Counted from the first letter of the stretch, positions 51,456 to 62,140 are shown. The stretch: DNA of 64,000 nt from Deinococcus sp. KSM4-11 (GCF_004801415.1 NZ_SSNX01000001.1:558001-622000), one strand, 5' to 3'. Translations and numbers: made by a program. The notes: generated by a model not told the origin, from the letters alone.

Positions 51456-52334
51456 GTGACCGTGCAGGACGCCTCCGCCCTCCCCCTTCAGGCCTTCCTG
51501 TTCGCAGACCCGGCCGCCCATTCCCTGTCTCCCCTGATGCACACCGCCGCCTTCCGACACGCGGGCCTGAGCGGGCAGTACGCCGCCATCCGGGTGTCCA
51601 GCACGGAACTTGCTGCTGCTGTACACGGCCTGCGCCGGCCCGGCGTGCTCGGCGCGAACATCAGCCTGCCGCATAAACAGGCCGTACTTCCCCTGCTCGA
51701 CGACCTGACCCCGGCGGCGCGAGCGATCGGGGCCGTCAATACCATCATTCACCGGGAGGGCCAGCTGACCGGCGAGAACACAGACGCTCCCGGCCTGCTG
51801 GCAGACTTGCGGGATCTGGGTGTAAATCCACACGGTTTGGGTGGGGTCATCGTGGTGCTGGGGGCCGGTGGGGCGGCGCGGGCCGCCGTGTACACCGGCC
51901 TGAACCTTCTGGAGCAAGACGTATACGTCGTGAACCGTACGCCACAGCGGGCCCAGGATCTCGTGGCCTCGTGGCCCGATCGGAACCCGGCCCCGCAGCT
52001 CCGGGCGAGCGCCGTCGCCGAGGTGCCCTGGCCGGACGTGACGCTCGTCATCAACGCCAGCAGCGCGGGACTCGACGCGCCGGATCAGACGCCCCTCGAT
52101 CCTGCCTTCATCGCTCAGCTTCCCCGGCAGGCGCTGGTGTACGACATGGTGTACTCGCCTGCCCAGACGCGCCTGATGGCCGATGCCCGCGTGGCCGGAC
52201 TCGCGGCGGCCAATGGCCTGGGCATGCTGGCGCAGCAGGCCCGCCTGGCCTTCACGGCCTGGACGCAGTGCGACGTTCCCGTGGAGGTGTTTCGCGGCGC
52301 GCTGGAGGAAGGGAGAACCGGAATTCCACGATGA
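51456..52334 (+). CDS. aroE: shikimate dehydrogenase AroE
   Basis: Reduces 3-dehydroshikimate to shikimate with NADPH in aromatic synthesis. 292 aa. Motifs: AAHSLSPLMHTAAFRH (substrate Ser), ANISLPHKQAV with catalytic Lys, GENTDAPG, and VVLGAGGAARAAVY (NADP site); the end NGLGMLAQQARLAFTAW is typical. TAGACT (51444-51449) is 6 nt before the GTG (leaderless). The stop overlaps the next histidine kinase ATG (ATGA). Confidence 0.95.
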   Translation: MTVQDASALPLQAFLFADPAAHSLSPLMHTAAFRHAGLSGQYAAIRVSSTELAAAVHGLRRPGVLGANISLPHKQAVLPLLDDLTPAARAIGAVNTIIHREGQLTGENTDAPGLLADLRDLGVNPHGLGGVIVVLGAGGAARAAVYTGLNLLEQDVYVVNRTPQRAQDLVASWPDRNPAPQLRASAVAEVPWPDVTLVINASSAGLDAPDQTPLDPAFIAQLPRQALVYDMVYSPAQTRLMADARVAGLAAANGLGMLAQQARLAFTAWTQCDVPVEVFRGALEEGRTGIPR

Positions 52335-55300
52335 GATGGTTCGATCCGGGACAACGCTGGGCCTCCAGGGCGCCGCTGGTCGTCATGGCGCTGGTGCTGC
52401 TGCTCACCACGGCGATGTCCCTGGTGCTCGCCGCCTTCGTGCACGAGCAGCAGTACAACCGCTTCGAACGGGAGACATCGGCCTACACCGAGGCCATGAC
52501 CGCGCGGCTCGCCGAGTACGAACGGCTGCTCTACGCGACGCGTGCGGCGTGGCAGGTTCATCCGGATTTGCTCGACGGGCCGGCCTTCAAGGCTTTCGTG
52601 GCCGGACTCGGCCTGCGCCAGCAGTATCCGGGTGTGCAGACCGTCGGCTACGCGGCGCTCCTGCCGCCGGGTGTCGATGCGAGCCCGCTCGTGGCCCAGC
52701 TGAGGACACAGGTGTCTCCCACCTGGACGCTCCGGCAGGGGCCGTCGCCGCAACCGACCCGCGCACCGATCTCCGTGCTCGCAACGACCGGAGTGGCCGA
52801 CTACAAGGCGCTGGGCTTCGACCTGTACAGCGACCCTGTCCGCCGCGCCGCCCTGCAGGCCAGTGAACGTGCGGAGACCGTGCAGGCGTCCGGCATGCTC
52901 ACGCTGCTGCAGCCCGGGGCCGGAGGTCAGGCGCTGCCCGGCTACCTGCTGACCGTTCCCGTGACCAAAACCGGCGTGAATGGCTCCCGCCCCGACGGGT
53001 TCCTGTACCTGGCCGTCCGGGCCGATCAGTTCATCGAAGGCCTTCCGGCCTCCGTGGCGCAGCGTCCCTTCGATTTCCAGCTGCGGCTGGGCACGGCCAC
53101 GCTGCTGGGCGTGCCGCTTCCCAGGACGCTGGACTTTGCCCGCACCGTGACGCGCAGCATGGCCGGGCAACGCTGGACCCTGGAGTTTGGTGCGGGCAGC
53201 AGTTTCGGCCAGGATTTCGCGGCAATCACGCCCCTGCTGACGCTGTTGGGGGGCCTCCTCACCGCCGGGCTGGCCTTCCTGGTGGTACAGGCGCAGGTTC
53301 GGGCCCGCAGCCGCGCAGAACTGCTCAACGAATCGCTGGCCGTGGCCCGCCTGCGGCAGGAACAGGCCAGGGCGGAGTTCGAGGCGATCTTCCATTCCAT
53401 GCAGGACGCGGCCGCATTCACCGACGAGGTCGGGCTGATCCGGCGGGTGAACCCGGCCCTGAGGGCGCAGTTCGGCGTGGACGGAAGAACGCTGATCGGT
53501 CAGCCGCTGTCGGTGCTCCACGCAGACCTGGGTCTGGGCACCCAGGAGTCGTTTCAGGCGATGACCACGCCCTACCTCAGGGCCGATGGGACGGAGTTCG
53601 CCGGTGAAGCCCAACGGAGCCCGGTGGTCGATCCGGAAGGACGCCGCCTGGGCCTTCTCGAGGTCGTCCGGGATGTCAGCGAGCGCGTGTCGGCCGAACA
53701 GGCCGTGCAGGCGGCCCGGCGCCGCTACCGGGGCCTGCTGGATGCCATTCCGTACATCGTGCGGGTCAGTGACCCTCAGGGCCGCGTAACCTTCGTGAAC
53801 GCCCCCCATCAGGACGTGCTCGGAACGGACGACCTGATGACCTGTCTGTCGGCCGATGACCAGCAGGCCTACGCCCAGCTGTGTGAAGACGCCATCCGTC
53901 ACCAACGCCCAGAGCAGCAGGTGCTCCAGCTGACGCTGCGGGGCGGGGAACGCCACTGGTTCATGCTCACCTTCGCGCCGTTCCGGGATGAGCGGGAGCA
54001 GGTCGTGGAATGGGTCACGAGCCTGACGGATATCCACGACCGCGTGCAGGCCGAACGCCTGGCGCAGCGCAACGAGGAACGGTACCGGGGCGTGCTGGAG
54101 GGCCTGCCCCAGATCGTCTGGCTGACCGACGCCCAGGGGAACTCGGTGTACTTCAACCGCCAGTGGACGGAATACGTGGGGGCGCAGCGAGCTGGTCAGG
54201 ATTTCCTCGCCCTGATCCACCCGTCGGACCGCGGGGCGTACCAGCGGCGCTGGGACAGCGCGATCCGGGCCACCCGACCCTTCGAGGCCGAGCACCGCCT
54301 CCTGGGCCGTGACGACACCTACCGCAGCTTCGTGACGCGGGGGCAGCCGGTGCTGGATTCGAGTGGGCAGGTCATCGAGTGGGTCGGGACGTCGACCGAC
54401 GTGGACGACTCGGTGTACGCGGAGACGGCCGCCCGCCTGCTCGCCGACGTCTCCGGCCAGCTCGCATCACGCAGCGGTCGCAGCCGGGCCGACCGGCAGG
54501 GTTCCTACCAGTCGGCGCTCGATCAGATCACCGCACGCTTCGTGGACAGTGCCGGGCTGTGGGCCGTTCCCCCGATCCAGCTGGTCGCCCGGTCGGCCCG
54601 GCACCCAGGCTGGGACGCACCCCACATGCAGACCATGGTGGGTCAGGCCCTGCGGCAGGTGGTGTCCAGCGGCGAGGGGATGGCCCTGACCGCCCATCCA
54701 TTGCTCCACGCCGTCAGCGTCTCGGGCATTCTTCTGCTGCCGCTGCTGGCGCAGGACGGGACGCTGTGCGGCCTGCTGGGTCTGGCCTATCGGCAACAGC
54801 TCACGGAACGCGACACGGAACTGGCGCAGGAACTCGCCAAGCGCTTCGGCGCGGCCCTGGAAAACGACGCGCTCCAGAACCGCGTGTCCCAGGCGCAGGC
54901 GGATTTGCGAGCGTTGAACCAGTCCCTGGAAGAGCGGGTCGAGCGGCGCACCACGGAACTGGAGGGTGCGAACCGGGAACTGGAGGCCTTCAGCTACTCG
55001 GTCAGCCACGACCTCCGGACGCCGCTGCGGCACATCGTGGGCTTCGGCGACCTGCTGTCCAAGGAGGCGGGCTCGGCAGGACTGTCGCCCAAGGGCCAAC
55101 GGTACCTGGGGATCATCACCGAATCCGCGTCACGCATGAGCCAGCTGATCGACGACCTGCTCGAGTTCTCGCGGATGGGCCGCCAGGAGATGCGCAGCGT
55201 CCCCATCGACCTCGACACCCTGATGCAGGCGAGCTGGCAGGCCCTGGAACCCGACCGCCACGACCGTCAGGTCACCCTGATCACCCATGACCTGCCGACC

Positions 55301-55654
55301 GTGAACGGGGATCCGACCATGCTGGCGCTGGTGTTCACCAACCTGCTGAGCAATGCGATCAAGTACACCCGGCATCAGGACGCGGCCACGGTCGACGTGA
55401 GCGCCATCACCGAAAACGATGAAGTGACGGTGACCATCCGCGACAACGGCGTGGGCTTCGACCCGCGTTACACGGATAAACTGTTCGGCGTGTTTCAACG
55501 ACTACACCGAGCCGATGAGTTCGAGGGCATAGGCATCGGCCTGGCCAACGTGCGCCGCATCGTGGGTCGCCACGGCGGCCGCGTCTCTGCCACGTCCGAA
55601 CTGGGCGAGGGCGCGGCGTTCACCGTCACCCTGCCCCGCGAGGCGTCCCAGTGA
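52331..55654 (+). CDS. CHASE-PAS sensor histidine kinase
   Basis: 1107-aa membrane kinase. TM1 (about 17-40), an extracytoplasmic CHASE-type sensor domain (about 60-290), TM2 near 300-320, three PAS domains starting near 349, 464 and 583, a GAF-like segment (~700-850), a coiled coil, then HisKA with phospho-acceptor His893 in SYSVSHDLRTPLRH and a HATPase_c with LTNLLSNAIKY, DNGVGFDPRY and GIGLANVRRIV. CHASE domains in other bacteria bind small extracellular ligands such as cytokinin-like or peptide signals. The cognate partner is likely the REC-kinase that overlaps its stop (GTGA). Coupled to aroE upstream. Confidence 0.9.
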   Translation: MRWFDPGQRWASRAPLVVMALVLLLTTAMSLVLAAFVHEQQYNRFERETSAYTEAMTARLAEYERLLYATRAAWQVHPDLLDGPAFKAFVAGLGLRQQYPGVQTVGYAALLPPGVDASPLVAQLRTQVSPTWTLRQGPSPQPTRAPISVLATTGVADYKALGFDLYSDPVRRAALQASERAETVQASGMLTLLQPGAGGQALPGYLLTVPVTKTGVNGSRPDGFLYLAVRADQFIEGLPASVAQRPFDFQLRLGTATLLGVPLPRTLDFARTVTRSMAGQRWTLEFGAGSSFGQDFAAITPLLTLLGGLLTAGLAFLVVQAQVRARSRAELLNESLAVARLRQEQARAEFEAIFHSMQDAAAFTDEVGLIRRVNPALRAQFGVDGRTLIGQPLSVLHADLGLGTQESFQAMTTPYLRADGTEFAGEAQRSPVVDPEGRRLGLLEVVRDVSERVSAEQAVQAARRRYRGLLDAIPYIVRVSDPQGRVTFVNAPHQDVLGTDDLMTCLSADDQQAYAQLCEDAIRHQRPEQQVLQLTLRGGERHWFMLTFAPFRDEREQVVEWVTSLTDIHDRVQAERLAQRNEERYRGVLEGLPQIVWLTDAQGNSVYFNRQWTEYVGAQRAGQDFLALIHPSDRGAYQRRWDSAIRATRPFEAEHRLLGRDDTYRSFVTRGQPVLDSSGQVIEWVGTSTDVDDSVYAETAARLLADVSGQLASRSGRSRADRQGSYQSALDQITARFVDSAGLWAVPPIQLVARSARHPGWDAPHMQTMVGQALRQVVSSGEGMALTAHPLLHAVSVSGILLLPLLAQDGTLCGLLGLAYRQQLTERDTELAQELAKRFGAALENDALQNRVSQAQADLRALNQSLEERVERRTTELEGANRELEAFSYSVSHDLRTPLRHIVGFGDLLSKEAGSAGLSPKGQRYLGIITESASRMSQLIDDLLEFSRMGRQEMRSVPIDLDTLMQASWQALEPDRHDRQVTLITHDLPTVNGDPTMLALVFTNLLSNAIKYTRHQDAATVDVSAITENDEVTVTIRDNGVGFDPRYTDKLFGVFQRLHRADEFEGIGIGLANVRRIVGRHGGRVSATSELGEGAAFTVTLPREASQ

Positions 55655-56853
55655 ACGGACTGACCGAGACGCAGGGCACCTACCGCAGTGTTCAGCCCGG
55701 CGAGTCCCTGCGGATCCTGCACCTGGAGGACAACGAACTCGATCATGAACTCGTGACCTTCCACCTCGACGGTGAGCTGCCCTGGGACGTGCAGATCACG
55801 CGGGTCGAGGACGAGGCCGGTTTTCTGGCGGGGCTGCGTGACGGCCGGCCGCACCTGATCCTCAGCGATTTCGCGCTTCCCACCTACGACGGCCTGAGTG
55901 CTTTCCGGGCCGCACACGCCCTGCTGCCGGACGTGCCCTTCATCATCGTGACCGGGGCCATGGGCGAGGAAACCGCGGTCGATACGCTGCGTGAAGGGGT
56001 GACCGATTACATCCTCAAGCAGCGCCTGGAACGCCTGGCCCCCGCCGTGAAACGGGCCATCGCCGAGGTCGACGCGCAGGCGAGCCGGGAACTGGCCGAG
56101 CGCGAGGTCCGTCAGCTGAACAGCGACCTGAAAACCCGCCTGAACGAGGTCGAGCGCCTGCGCAACGTAGCCGAGCGGCAGAGCCAGCGGCTGGAGATCC
56201 AGGCCCGGCAGCTCGAGGAAGCGCTGAACATGCAGAAGACCTTCCTGGCCGAGACCAGCCATGAACTGCGCACCCCACTGACCGCCCTGCACGGCTACCT
56301 GCGCCGCGCCGAGCGGGAGGCCGGCGGCAGCCAGACCCTGCAGGACGCGCAGCGGGTCGCCGAGAACATGACCCGCCTGGTCAACGACCTGCTGCAACTC
56401 TCGCGCGGCGAACTGGTGCAGAGCATCGAGATGCACTTCATGAACCTGGGGCACCTGCTACGGCAGGTCGGCCGGGATTTCGGGGTGAGCGCACCTCAGG
56501 ACAACGTGGAGATCGTCGGCGATCCCGGCCGCCTGACGCAGGTGTTCGTGAATCTCGTGACCAATGCCGTGCGGGTCAGCGGTTCCGCAGACAGGGTGTA
56601 CCTGGAAGTCAGTCCCCGCCCCGGCGAGATCGAGGTGCGCGTCGTCGACCACGGGCCGGGCGTGCCGGACAACGTGAAGCCGAAGATCTTCGACAAGTTC
56701 TACCGCGGCAAGGAAGCCGGATCGGCCGGGTTGGGCCTCACCATCGCGCAGCAGGTCGTCACCGCCCACGGGGGCATCATCGACGTGGTGGACACGCCAG
56801 GCGGGGGCGCCACCTTCCGGGTGCGCCTGCCCCTGCCCGAAGAGGACGATTAA
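55651..56853 (+). CDS. hybrid response regulator with C-terminal histidine kinase (REC-HisKA-HATPase)
   Basis: 400 aa. N-terminal Rcp1-like receiver (about 20-140) with phospho-acceptor Asp73 in ILSDFALP, then a coiled coil (~140-195), HisKA with His204 in AETSHELRTPL, and HATPase_c with VNLVTNAVRVS, DHGPGVPDN and GLGLTIAQQVV. The receiver-first order suggests that phosphorylation by the upstream kinase controls its own kinase. No DNA-binding domain, so the output partner is elsewhere. GTG overlaps the upstream stop. Confidence 0.91.
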   Translation: MNGLTETQGTYRSVQPGESLRILHLEDNELDHELVTFHLDGELPWDVQITRVEDEAGFLAGLRDGRPHLILSDFALPTYDGLSAFRAAHALLPDVPFIIVTGAMGEETAVDTLREGVTDYILKQRLERLAPAVKRAIAEVDAQASRELAEREVRQLNSDLKTRLNEVERLRNVAERQSQRLEIQARQLEEALNMQKTFLAETSHELRTPLTALHGYLRRAEREAGGSQTLQDAQRVAENMTRLVNDLLQLSRGELVQSIEMHFMNLGHLLRQVGRDFGVSAPQDNVEIVGDPGRLTQVFVNLVTNAVRVSGSADRVYLEVSPRPGEIEVRVVDHGPGVPDNVKPKIFDKFYRGKEAGSAGLGLTIAQQVVTAHGGIIDVVDTPGGGATFRVRLPLPEEDD

Positions 56854-56896
56854 TCCGGGCACCCTTGTTCCCGTGGGCCCGCGCTAGCCTGTGGGC

Positions 56897-57313
56897 ATGA
56901 ACAAGTCCCTGAACATCACCTGGCTGGGCGAGCAGCGCTATGTGGGCGTGAATCCCTCCGGACAACAGCTGTTGATCGACAACTCACCCACGAAAATCGG
57001 GGTCTCGCCCATGGACGCCCTGCTGGGCGCGCTGGCCACCTGCACGGCCGTGGACGTGGTGGACATCATGGCCAAGAAACGCACGCCGCTCCGTGCGTAC
57101 CGGATCGAGGTGGTGGGCGAACGTGCCGAGACCCACCCGAAGCGGTACACCCACATCACCGTGCGGCACATTGCCAGCGGTGACGGCGTGACCGCCGAGG
57201 CGCTGGGCAAGGCGGCACACCTCAGTCACGAGAAATACTGCTCCGTGGCGGCCTCGCTGAACTCGGAGATCATCGTCGAGGCGGTTGTGGAGGACACTCC
57301 GGTATCTGTCTGA
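56897..57313 (+). CDS. OsmC/Ohr family peroxidase-like protein
   Basis: 138 aa. Two conserved redox Cys, in ALATCTAVDVV and KYCSVAASL, form the peroxidatic pair of the OsmC/Ohr group; MDALLGALATC is the signature. Sequence order resembles YhfA-like OsmC proteins rather than true Ohr, so organic hydroperoxide reduction is inferred. The ATG at 56897 follows TAGCCT by 6 nt (leaderless). Confidence 0.9.
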   Translation: MNKSLNITWLGEQRYVGVNPSGQQLLIDNSPTKIGVSPMDALLGALATCTAVDVVDIMAKKRTPLRAYRIEVVGERAETHPKRYTHITVRHIASGDGVTAEALGKAAHLSHEKYCSVAASLNSEIIVEAVVEDTPVSV

Positions 57314-57328
57314 ACTTCAGTCAGACAG
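57306..57328. other. 8-bp perfect hairpin over the OsmC stop codon
   Basis: CTGTCTGA/TCAGACAG with a 7-nt loop includes the TGA stop at 57311-57313. A second weaker stem (GGTCAT/ATGACC, 57334-57355) follows. No T-run; could end transcription or protect the 3' end between convergent genes. Confidence 0.4.
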
Positions 57329-57417
57329 CCAGCGGTCATCGGGCCCGGAATGACCCGACTGGAATTCCTTGACTGGACGTAGCTTCATTGCTCTCTGAGG
57401 AAGGCGCGCGTCTCGAT

Positions 57418-59523
57418 TCAGGGTGTCGTGGTGCCGGCGGCTGTCGCTGCGGCGTCGGCTCTGGCCTTCGCGGCGTCCTTCACGGCCCGCGCGTGCATCT
57501 GTTCGAGTTCCCCGGTGCAGGGTGTCTGGTCCGGCAGGGCATGGTGGCGCTCGTCGAGCTTCAGACACCAGCGGGCGGCGAACATCTTCGCGGCGGCGTT
57601 CAGGCCGGGGCCGGAGCCCTCGCCGCCGTTCTGGAAGAAGGTCACGACCAGAAAATTCGGGGTCTGGCCGTTCCCGATCGGGCCGAAGCCCTCGTACCAC
57701 GCGTTCGTGTAGGCGTAACCCTTGCGAAAGCTGACGCCGTTCTCGGCGGTGCCCGTCTTGCCCGCCGTACGCACCGGAAAGAAGTTCGGCCCCAGGATGT
57801 GCTGCGCCGTGCCCCAGCGGGTCGTGCCGGCCGTGGTGATGGCCATACCGTCTTTCACCAGCTGGAAATCCTTCACGTTGCCGGGCACCCGCTCGGCGGG
57901 CCGCTTCACGGCCTGGCCGCCGACGGCGTGAACCAGCGAGAGGGGCCGACGCACGCCGAGGTTCTCGATGGTGGACAGCGCCGAGGTCACCTGCGCGGGC
58001 GTGACCAGCAGCGAATCCTGCCCGATGGCGAACGACAGCGCCTGACCGGGGTAGTAGACGATCGGGGCCTCGCCCGCGGCCTTGCGGCGCTCGTTCGCCT
58101 TGGCGAAGGTCTTCTTGAAATTCTCCGGGCTGGGGATGTAACCGGTCTTCTCCCCGGCCAGTTCCAGGCCGGTGTCGCGGCCGAAGCCCAGCTCCTGGGC
58201 GCGGCGGCCCAGGTAATTCGCGTAGGTGATCGGGTCGGCGGCAATGGCGGCCTGGTAGAACCAGGTGTTGCACGAGAAGGCGATGGCGAGCTTCCCGTCC
58301 ACGTCGCCGAGGCTGCCGGTGCGGTGCCAGTTGTAGCGTGGACCGCCGTAGCGGATGTACGGCAGGCAGTTGAACGTCCGGTTGCCCCACTTCTCCACGA
58401 AGGCCAGGGTGGAGGTCGGTTTGAACACACTGCCGGAATCGAAGGTCTGCACGGCGCGGTTCTGCATGACCGCGTCCACGCTGTTCGAGGTCAGCGCCTT
58501 GGTCCGGGCCGCTGGATCCGGACTGGGCACGCGTGAGAACCAGTTGGGATCGTAGGTGGGGCTGCTCGCCATGGCCAGCACCTCATTGGTGCGCGGGTCG
58601 ATGGCGATGATCGCGCCGCGCACGAGGCTCTCGGGCGGCACGCTGTACTTCTTGCGGCCCAGGTTCACGTCCACCAGCCCCTCTTGCAGCGCCTGCTCGG
58701 CGGCGCGTTGCAGGGTCGAGTCGATGGACAGCGTGATGTTCTGCCCCTGCTTGCCCGGGTCGATGATCCGCTCCGTCTGGGGGCGGCCACCGGCCGTCAC
58801 CTCGCGCCGCCGCAGGCCGTTCTTGCCCTCCAGGGTGGTCTGCAGGCTGGCCTCAAGACCGGAGCGGCCCACCAAATCACCGACCGTATACCCGCCGTTC
58901 TGCACCTGATCCTGCGTGGCTTCCTGCACGTAGCCGAGCAGGTGCGCGGCCAGCGTGTGCTGCGGGTAGATGCGCTCCAGACGCGGCCGCAGTTCGAGCG
59001 ACGGTATCAGCACCGTGTACTCGTACAGCGCCGCGAGATTCTTCTCGGGCACGTTCCGCGCCAGGATGACCTCGGTTTCCTTGCTGCGATCCGGTTCGAT
59101 CGGCTGGCCATTCCGGATCATGTCTGGCTGGATGCCCGCCAGGTATGTGATCTTGTCCCACGAGCTGATGGCCTGGGCACGTTCCGCCGGATCGCGCCGC
59201 CCGGCGTACACCAGATCCACGGCCAGCCGGTTCGTGGCGAGCAGCACGCCGTCGCGGGTGCGGATTTCGCCGCGCAGCGCCCGCACGACCTCGTCGCGCT
59301 GGAAGTTGCTGGTGGACTGCACCGCGTACTGGCTGTGCTCCAGGATCTGCAACTGGTACAGCCGGGCGCCCAGGCCGCCCAGCAGGACACTGAAGGTCAG
59401 GGCCGTCCACACGACCCGCGCGGCCCCGTTCGAACGTGTCCTCGTGGGTGAGGCCGCCGGAGCGCCACTCGCCCGTCGCCGCAGCCGATCCCGGCGGTCG
59501 ATCACGTCCCCGGCGCGGCTCAC
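57418..59523 (-). CDS. mrdA: penicillin-binding protein 2 (MrdA-type transpeptidase)
   Basis: 701-aa class B PBP of the elongasome. A cytoplasmic N-terminus, one TM helix (about 37-58), a PBP dimer domain (from LRGEIRTRDGVLLA), then the transpeptidase with SxxK = Ser365-V-F-Lys368 in SGSVFKPTS, SxN = SCN and KTGT near the C-terminus. Crosslinks peptidoglycan with the MreCD partners encoded upstream. The GTG at 59523 overlaps the mreD stop (GTGA). Confidence 0.93.
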   Translation of the reverse strand: MSRAGDVIDRRDRLRRRASGAPAASPTRTRSNGAARVVWTALTFSVLLGGLGARLYQLQILEHSQYAVQSTSNFQRDEVVRALRGEIRTRDGVLLATNRLAVDLVYAGRRDPAERAQAISSWDKITYLAGIQPDMIRNGQPIEPDRSKETEVILARNVPEKNLAALYEYTVLIPSLELRPRLERIYPQHTLAAHLLGYVQEATQDQVQNGGYTVGDLVGRSGLEASLQTTLEGKNGLRRREVTAGGRPQTERIIDPGKQGQNITLSIDSTLQRAAEQALQEGLVDVNLGRKKYSVPPESLVRGAIIAIDPRTNEVLAMASSPTYDPNWFSRVPSPDPAARTKALTSNSVDAVMQNRAVQTFDSGSVFKPTSTLAFVEKWGNRTFNCLPYIRYGGPRYNWHRTGSLGDVDGKLAIAFSCNTWFYQAAIAADPITYANYLGRRAQELGFGRDTGLELAGEKTGYIPSPENFKKTFAKANERRKAAGEAPIVYYPGQALSFAIGQDSLLVTPAQVTSALSTIENLGVRRPLSLVHAVGGQAVKRPAERVPGNVKDFQLVKDGMAITTAGTTRWGTAQHILGPNFFPVRTAGKTGTAENGVSFRKGYAYTNAWYEGFGPIGNGQTPNFLVVTFFQNGGEGSGPGLNAAAKMFAARWCLKLDERHHALPDQTPCTGELEQMHARAVKDAAKARADAAATAAGTTTP

Positions 59524-60056
59524 GTCAGATCCTCAGGCGAGGAGCGCGGCCCCAGGCCCCAGGTGATGCAGCGTTCCCACACGCCCGCCAGGATAAGCGT
59601 TCCCATGAACACCACCGGAACCGTCCTCACCAGCAGCGGCACCGTGACCAGATCCGAGCGCAGCCAGTACGTCAGGGCCAGGAAGGCCAGCCATTCGCCC
59701 AGCACGGCGGCCAGCACCGTCAGGAGACCCTGCACCGGCCCGCTGTTCGAGAAGTACCGCCTCACGACCAGCACCAGCAGCGCCCCGCCTGCCACCCCGG
59801 CGGCGTGCAGCCCCAGCATGCCGCCACCGAGCACGTCCTGCAGCAGGCCGACCAGATAGGCGGCGACCAGCGCCCACGCGGGACGCACCCGCCACGCGAG
59901 GCCCGCGCCGGTCAGCAGGAACAGATCGGGCGCGGCAATGGCCGCCGCGTCGGCCAGCCGGGACAGCAGGCCCTGGGCGGCGATCAGCAGGACGAGGTAC
60001 ACGGCGGGCCGCAGCACGCGCGCCGACCCCCGCCGGGGCATCCGATCGATGGTCAT
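59520..60056 (-). CDS. mreD: rod shape-determining protein MreD
   Basis: 178-aa polytopic membrane protein, about five or six helices (AVYLVLLIAAQGLLS, DLFLLTGAGLAW, ALVAAYLVGLLQDVLGGGMLG), in the gene position expected for mreD between mreC and PBP2. MreD sequences are poorly conserved; context and topology carry the call. I choose the ATG at 60056, preceded by GGAGGG, over an upstream start at 60113 inside mreC. Confidence 0.85.
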   Translation of the reverse strand: MTIDRMPRRGSARVLRPAVYLVLLIAAQGLLSRLADAAAIAAPDLFLLTGAGLAWRVRPAWALVAAYLVGLLQDVLGGGMLGLHAAGVAGGALLVLVVRRYFSNSGPVQGLLTVLAAVLGEWLAFLALTYWLRSDLVTVPLLVRTVPVVFMGTLILAGVWERCITWGLGPRSSPEDLT

Positions 60057-60069
60057 GCCCTCCCCCCGG

Positions 60070-60849
60070 TCACAGGCCCTCCAGGATGGTGACGTCCTCG
60101 ACCACACCGACATCCACGGACGGTTTGACGATCACCACGCGGTTGAGGTCGTTCGGGCCGAGCGGCAGCACCTTCTCAACCGTCCCCACCCGGATGCCCA
60201 CCGGGAACACGCCGCCCAGGCTGTTTGTGACCAGCACGTCGCCGACCTTGATCGGCACGGACCTCGAGAACTCGGCGCGCATGCGGTCCGGGGGAAGGCC
60301 CTGTGCCAGACCGCGCCCCCCCTTGTTGCCGTCGAGGCTCACGCCCACGCTGCTCTCGGGATCGACCAGCGCCACCACCGTGGACTGTGTGTCGGCCACG
60401 TCGGTCACCTGACCGATCAGCCCGCCGGGCACCGTGACGGGCATGCGGACGCGCACCCCGGCGTTCCGGCCGAGGTTCAGGGTCAGCCGCGCCATCAGCG
60501 GACTGGGCGACACAGCCACCACCTGCGCGATGCCCACCGCGTTCGGGGCCTGGGTGCGTGTGATCACGTCCAGCTGCTTGAGGCGCGCCGCCTCGCGCGA
60601 CAGGAGTTCATTGCGCTGCCGCAGCACGTCATTCTGTTTGCGGAGGTTGGCATTGTCGTGGGCCAGGGTGCGCTCGTGCACGAGTGAATCGTAGGCGTGG
60701 CGCAGGTTGTCGGCCACGGTCACGCTGATGCGGGTGATGGGCACGGTCGTGGACCGCAGCGCGGCCGGCGCGACCACCTGAAACCGCGTGGCGACCATGC
60801 TCACGGCGAACAGGAGCGCATACACGAGCAGGAGCCGCCGCCAGTTCAC
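60070..60849 (-). CDS. mreC: rod shape-determining protein MreC
   Basis: 259-aa bitopic protein: N-terminal TM (LLLVYALLFAVSMVAT), a coiled coil (VHERTLAHDNANLRKQNDVLRQRNELLSRE), then two beta barrels (VPGGLIGQV, VALVDPES, LPLGPNDLNRVVIVKPS). Links MreD/PBP2 with the elongasome at the cell surface. GTG start overlaps maf (GTGA). Confidence 0.94.
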   Translation of the reverse strand: MNWRRLLLVYALLFAVSMVATRFQVVAPAALRSTTVPITRISVTVADNLRHAYDSLVHERTLAHDNANLRKQNDVLRQRNELLSREAARLKQLDVITRTQAPNAVGIAQVVAVSPSPLMARLTLNLGRNAGVRVRMPVTVPGGLIGQVTDVADTQSTVVALVDPESSVGVSLDGNKGGRGLAQGLPPDRMRAEFSRSVPIKVGDVLVTNSLGGVFPVGIRVGTVEKVLPLGPNDLNRVVIVKPSVDVGVVEDVTILEGL

Positions 60850-61477
60850 GCCGGATGAACCTCGATCCCAGGACCTTCATTCCACACCGGCACGCCCGCC
60901 GTGCGGAGCGCGCGTATGACGACCGAGAGCGGAAAGCCGACGACAGTGCTGTATTCCCCCTCGATCCGCTCGACCAGCGCCATGCCCAGCGCCTGGATGC
61001 CGTAGCCACCGGCCTTATCGAGGCCCTCGCCGGACGCGGCGTAGTACGCGATTTCGGCGTCGCTCAGGGCGCGGAAGTTCACGTCGGCGCGGGCCACCTC
61101 GACCTGCTCCTGGCGGCCATGCACCACGGCCACCCCGGTGTAGACCTGATGGGTGCGGCCCGACAGCGTGCGCAGGAACGAGGCGTTCTCGGCCGCGTCG
61201 GCCGGTTTGCCCAGCAACGACCCCTCCAGGGCGACCACGGTGTCGGAGCCGATCACCACCGCGCCCTGGGCGCTCTGGGCCACAGCCCTCGCCTTCAGGA
61301 GCGCGAGCTCACCCGCCAGCGCGTAGGGTTCGGACGTGGCGCTGTCCTCGGGTTCGCCGCTCACCTGCACGCGGAAGGCCACGCCGAGCAGGCCCAGCAG
61401 CTCCCGGCGCCGGGGACTGCCGGAGGCCAGCACCACCTCCGGCACCCCGCTGCGGGTGCCCGCGCTCCCACCCGACA

Positions 61478-61478
<1 letters not shown>
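60846..61478 (-). CDS. maf: Maf-like nucleotide pyrophosphatase
   Basis: 210 aa. Hydrolyses non-canonical or canonical NTPs (dTTP, UTP in YhdE-type members) to monophosphates. Family marks: LASGSPRRRELL, VIGSDTVV, YYAASGEGLDKAGGYGIQ and VGFPLSVV. The ATG overlaps the deoC stop (TGATG). Sits next to mreC, a common genomic neighbour. Confidence 0.94.

Positions 61479-62140
<662 letters not shown>

Noticed and set aside
52115..54295. 726-codon minus-strand open frame
   Set aside because: Antisense to the CHASE-PAS kinase; composition is that of a shadow frame.
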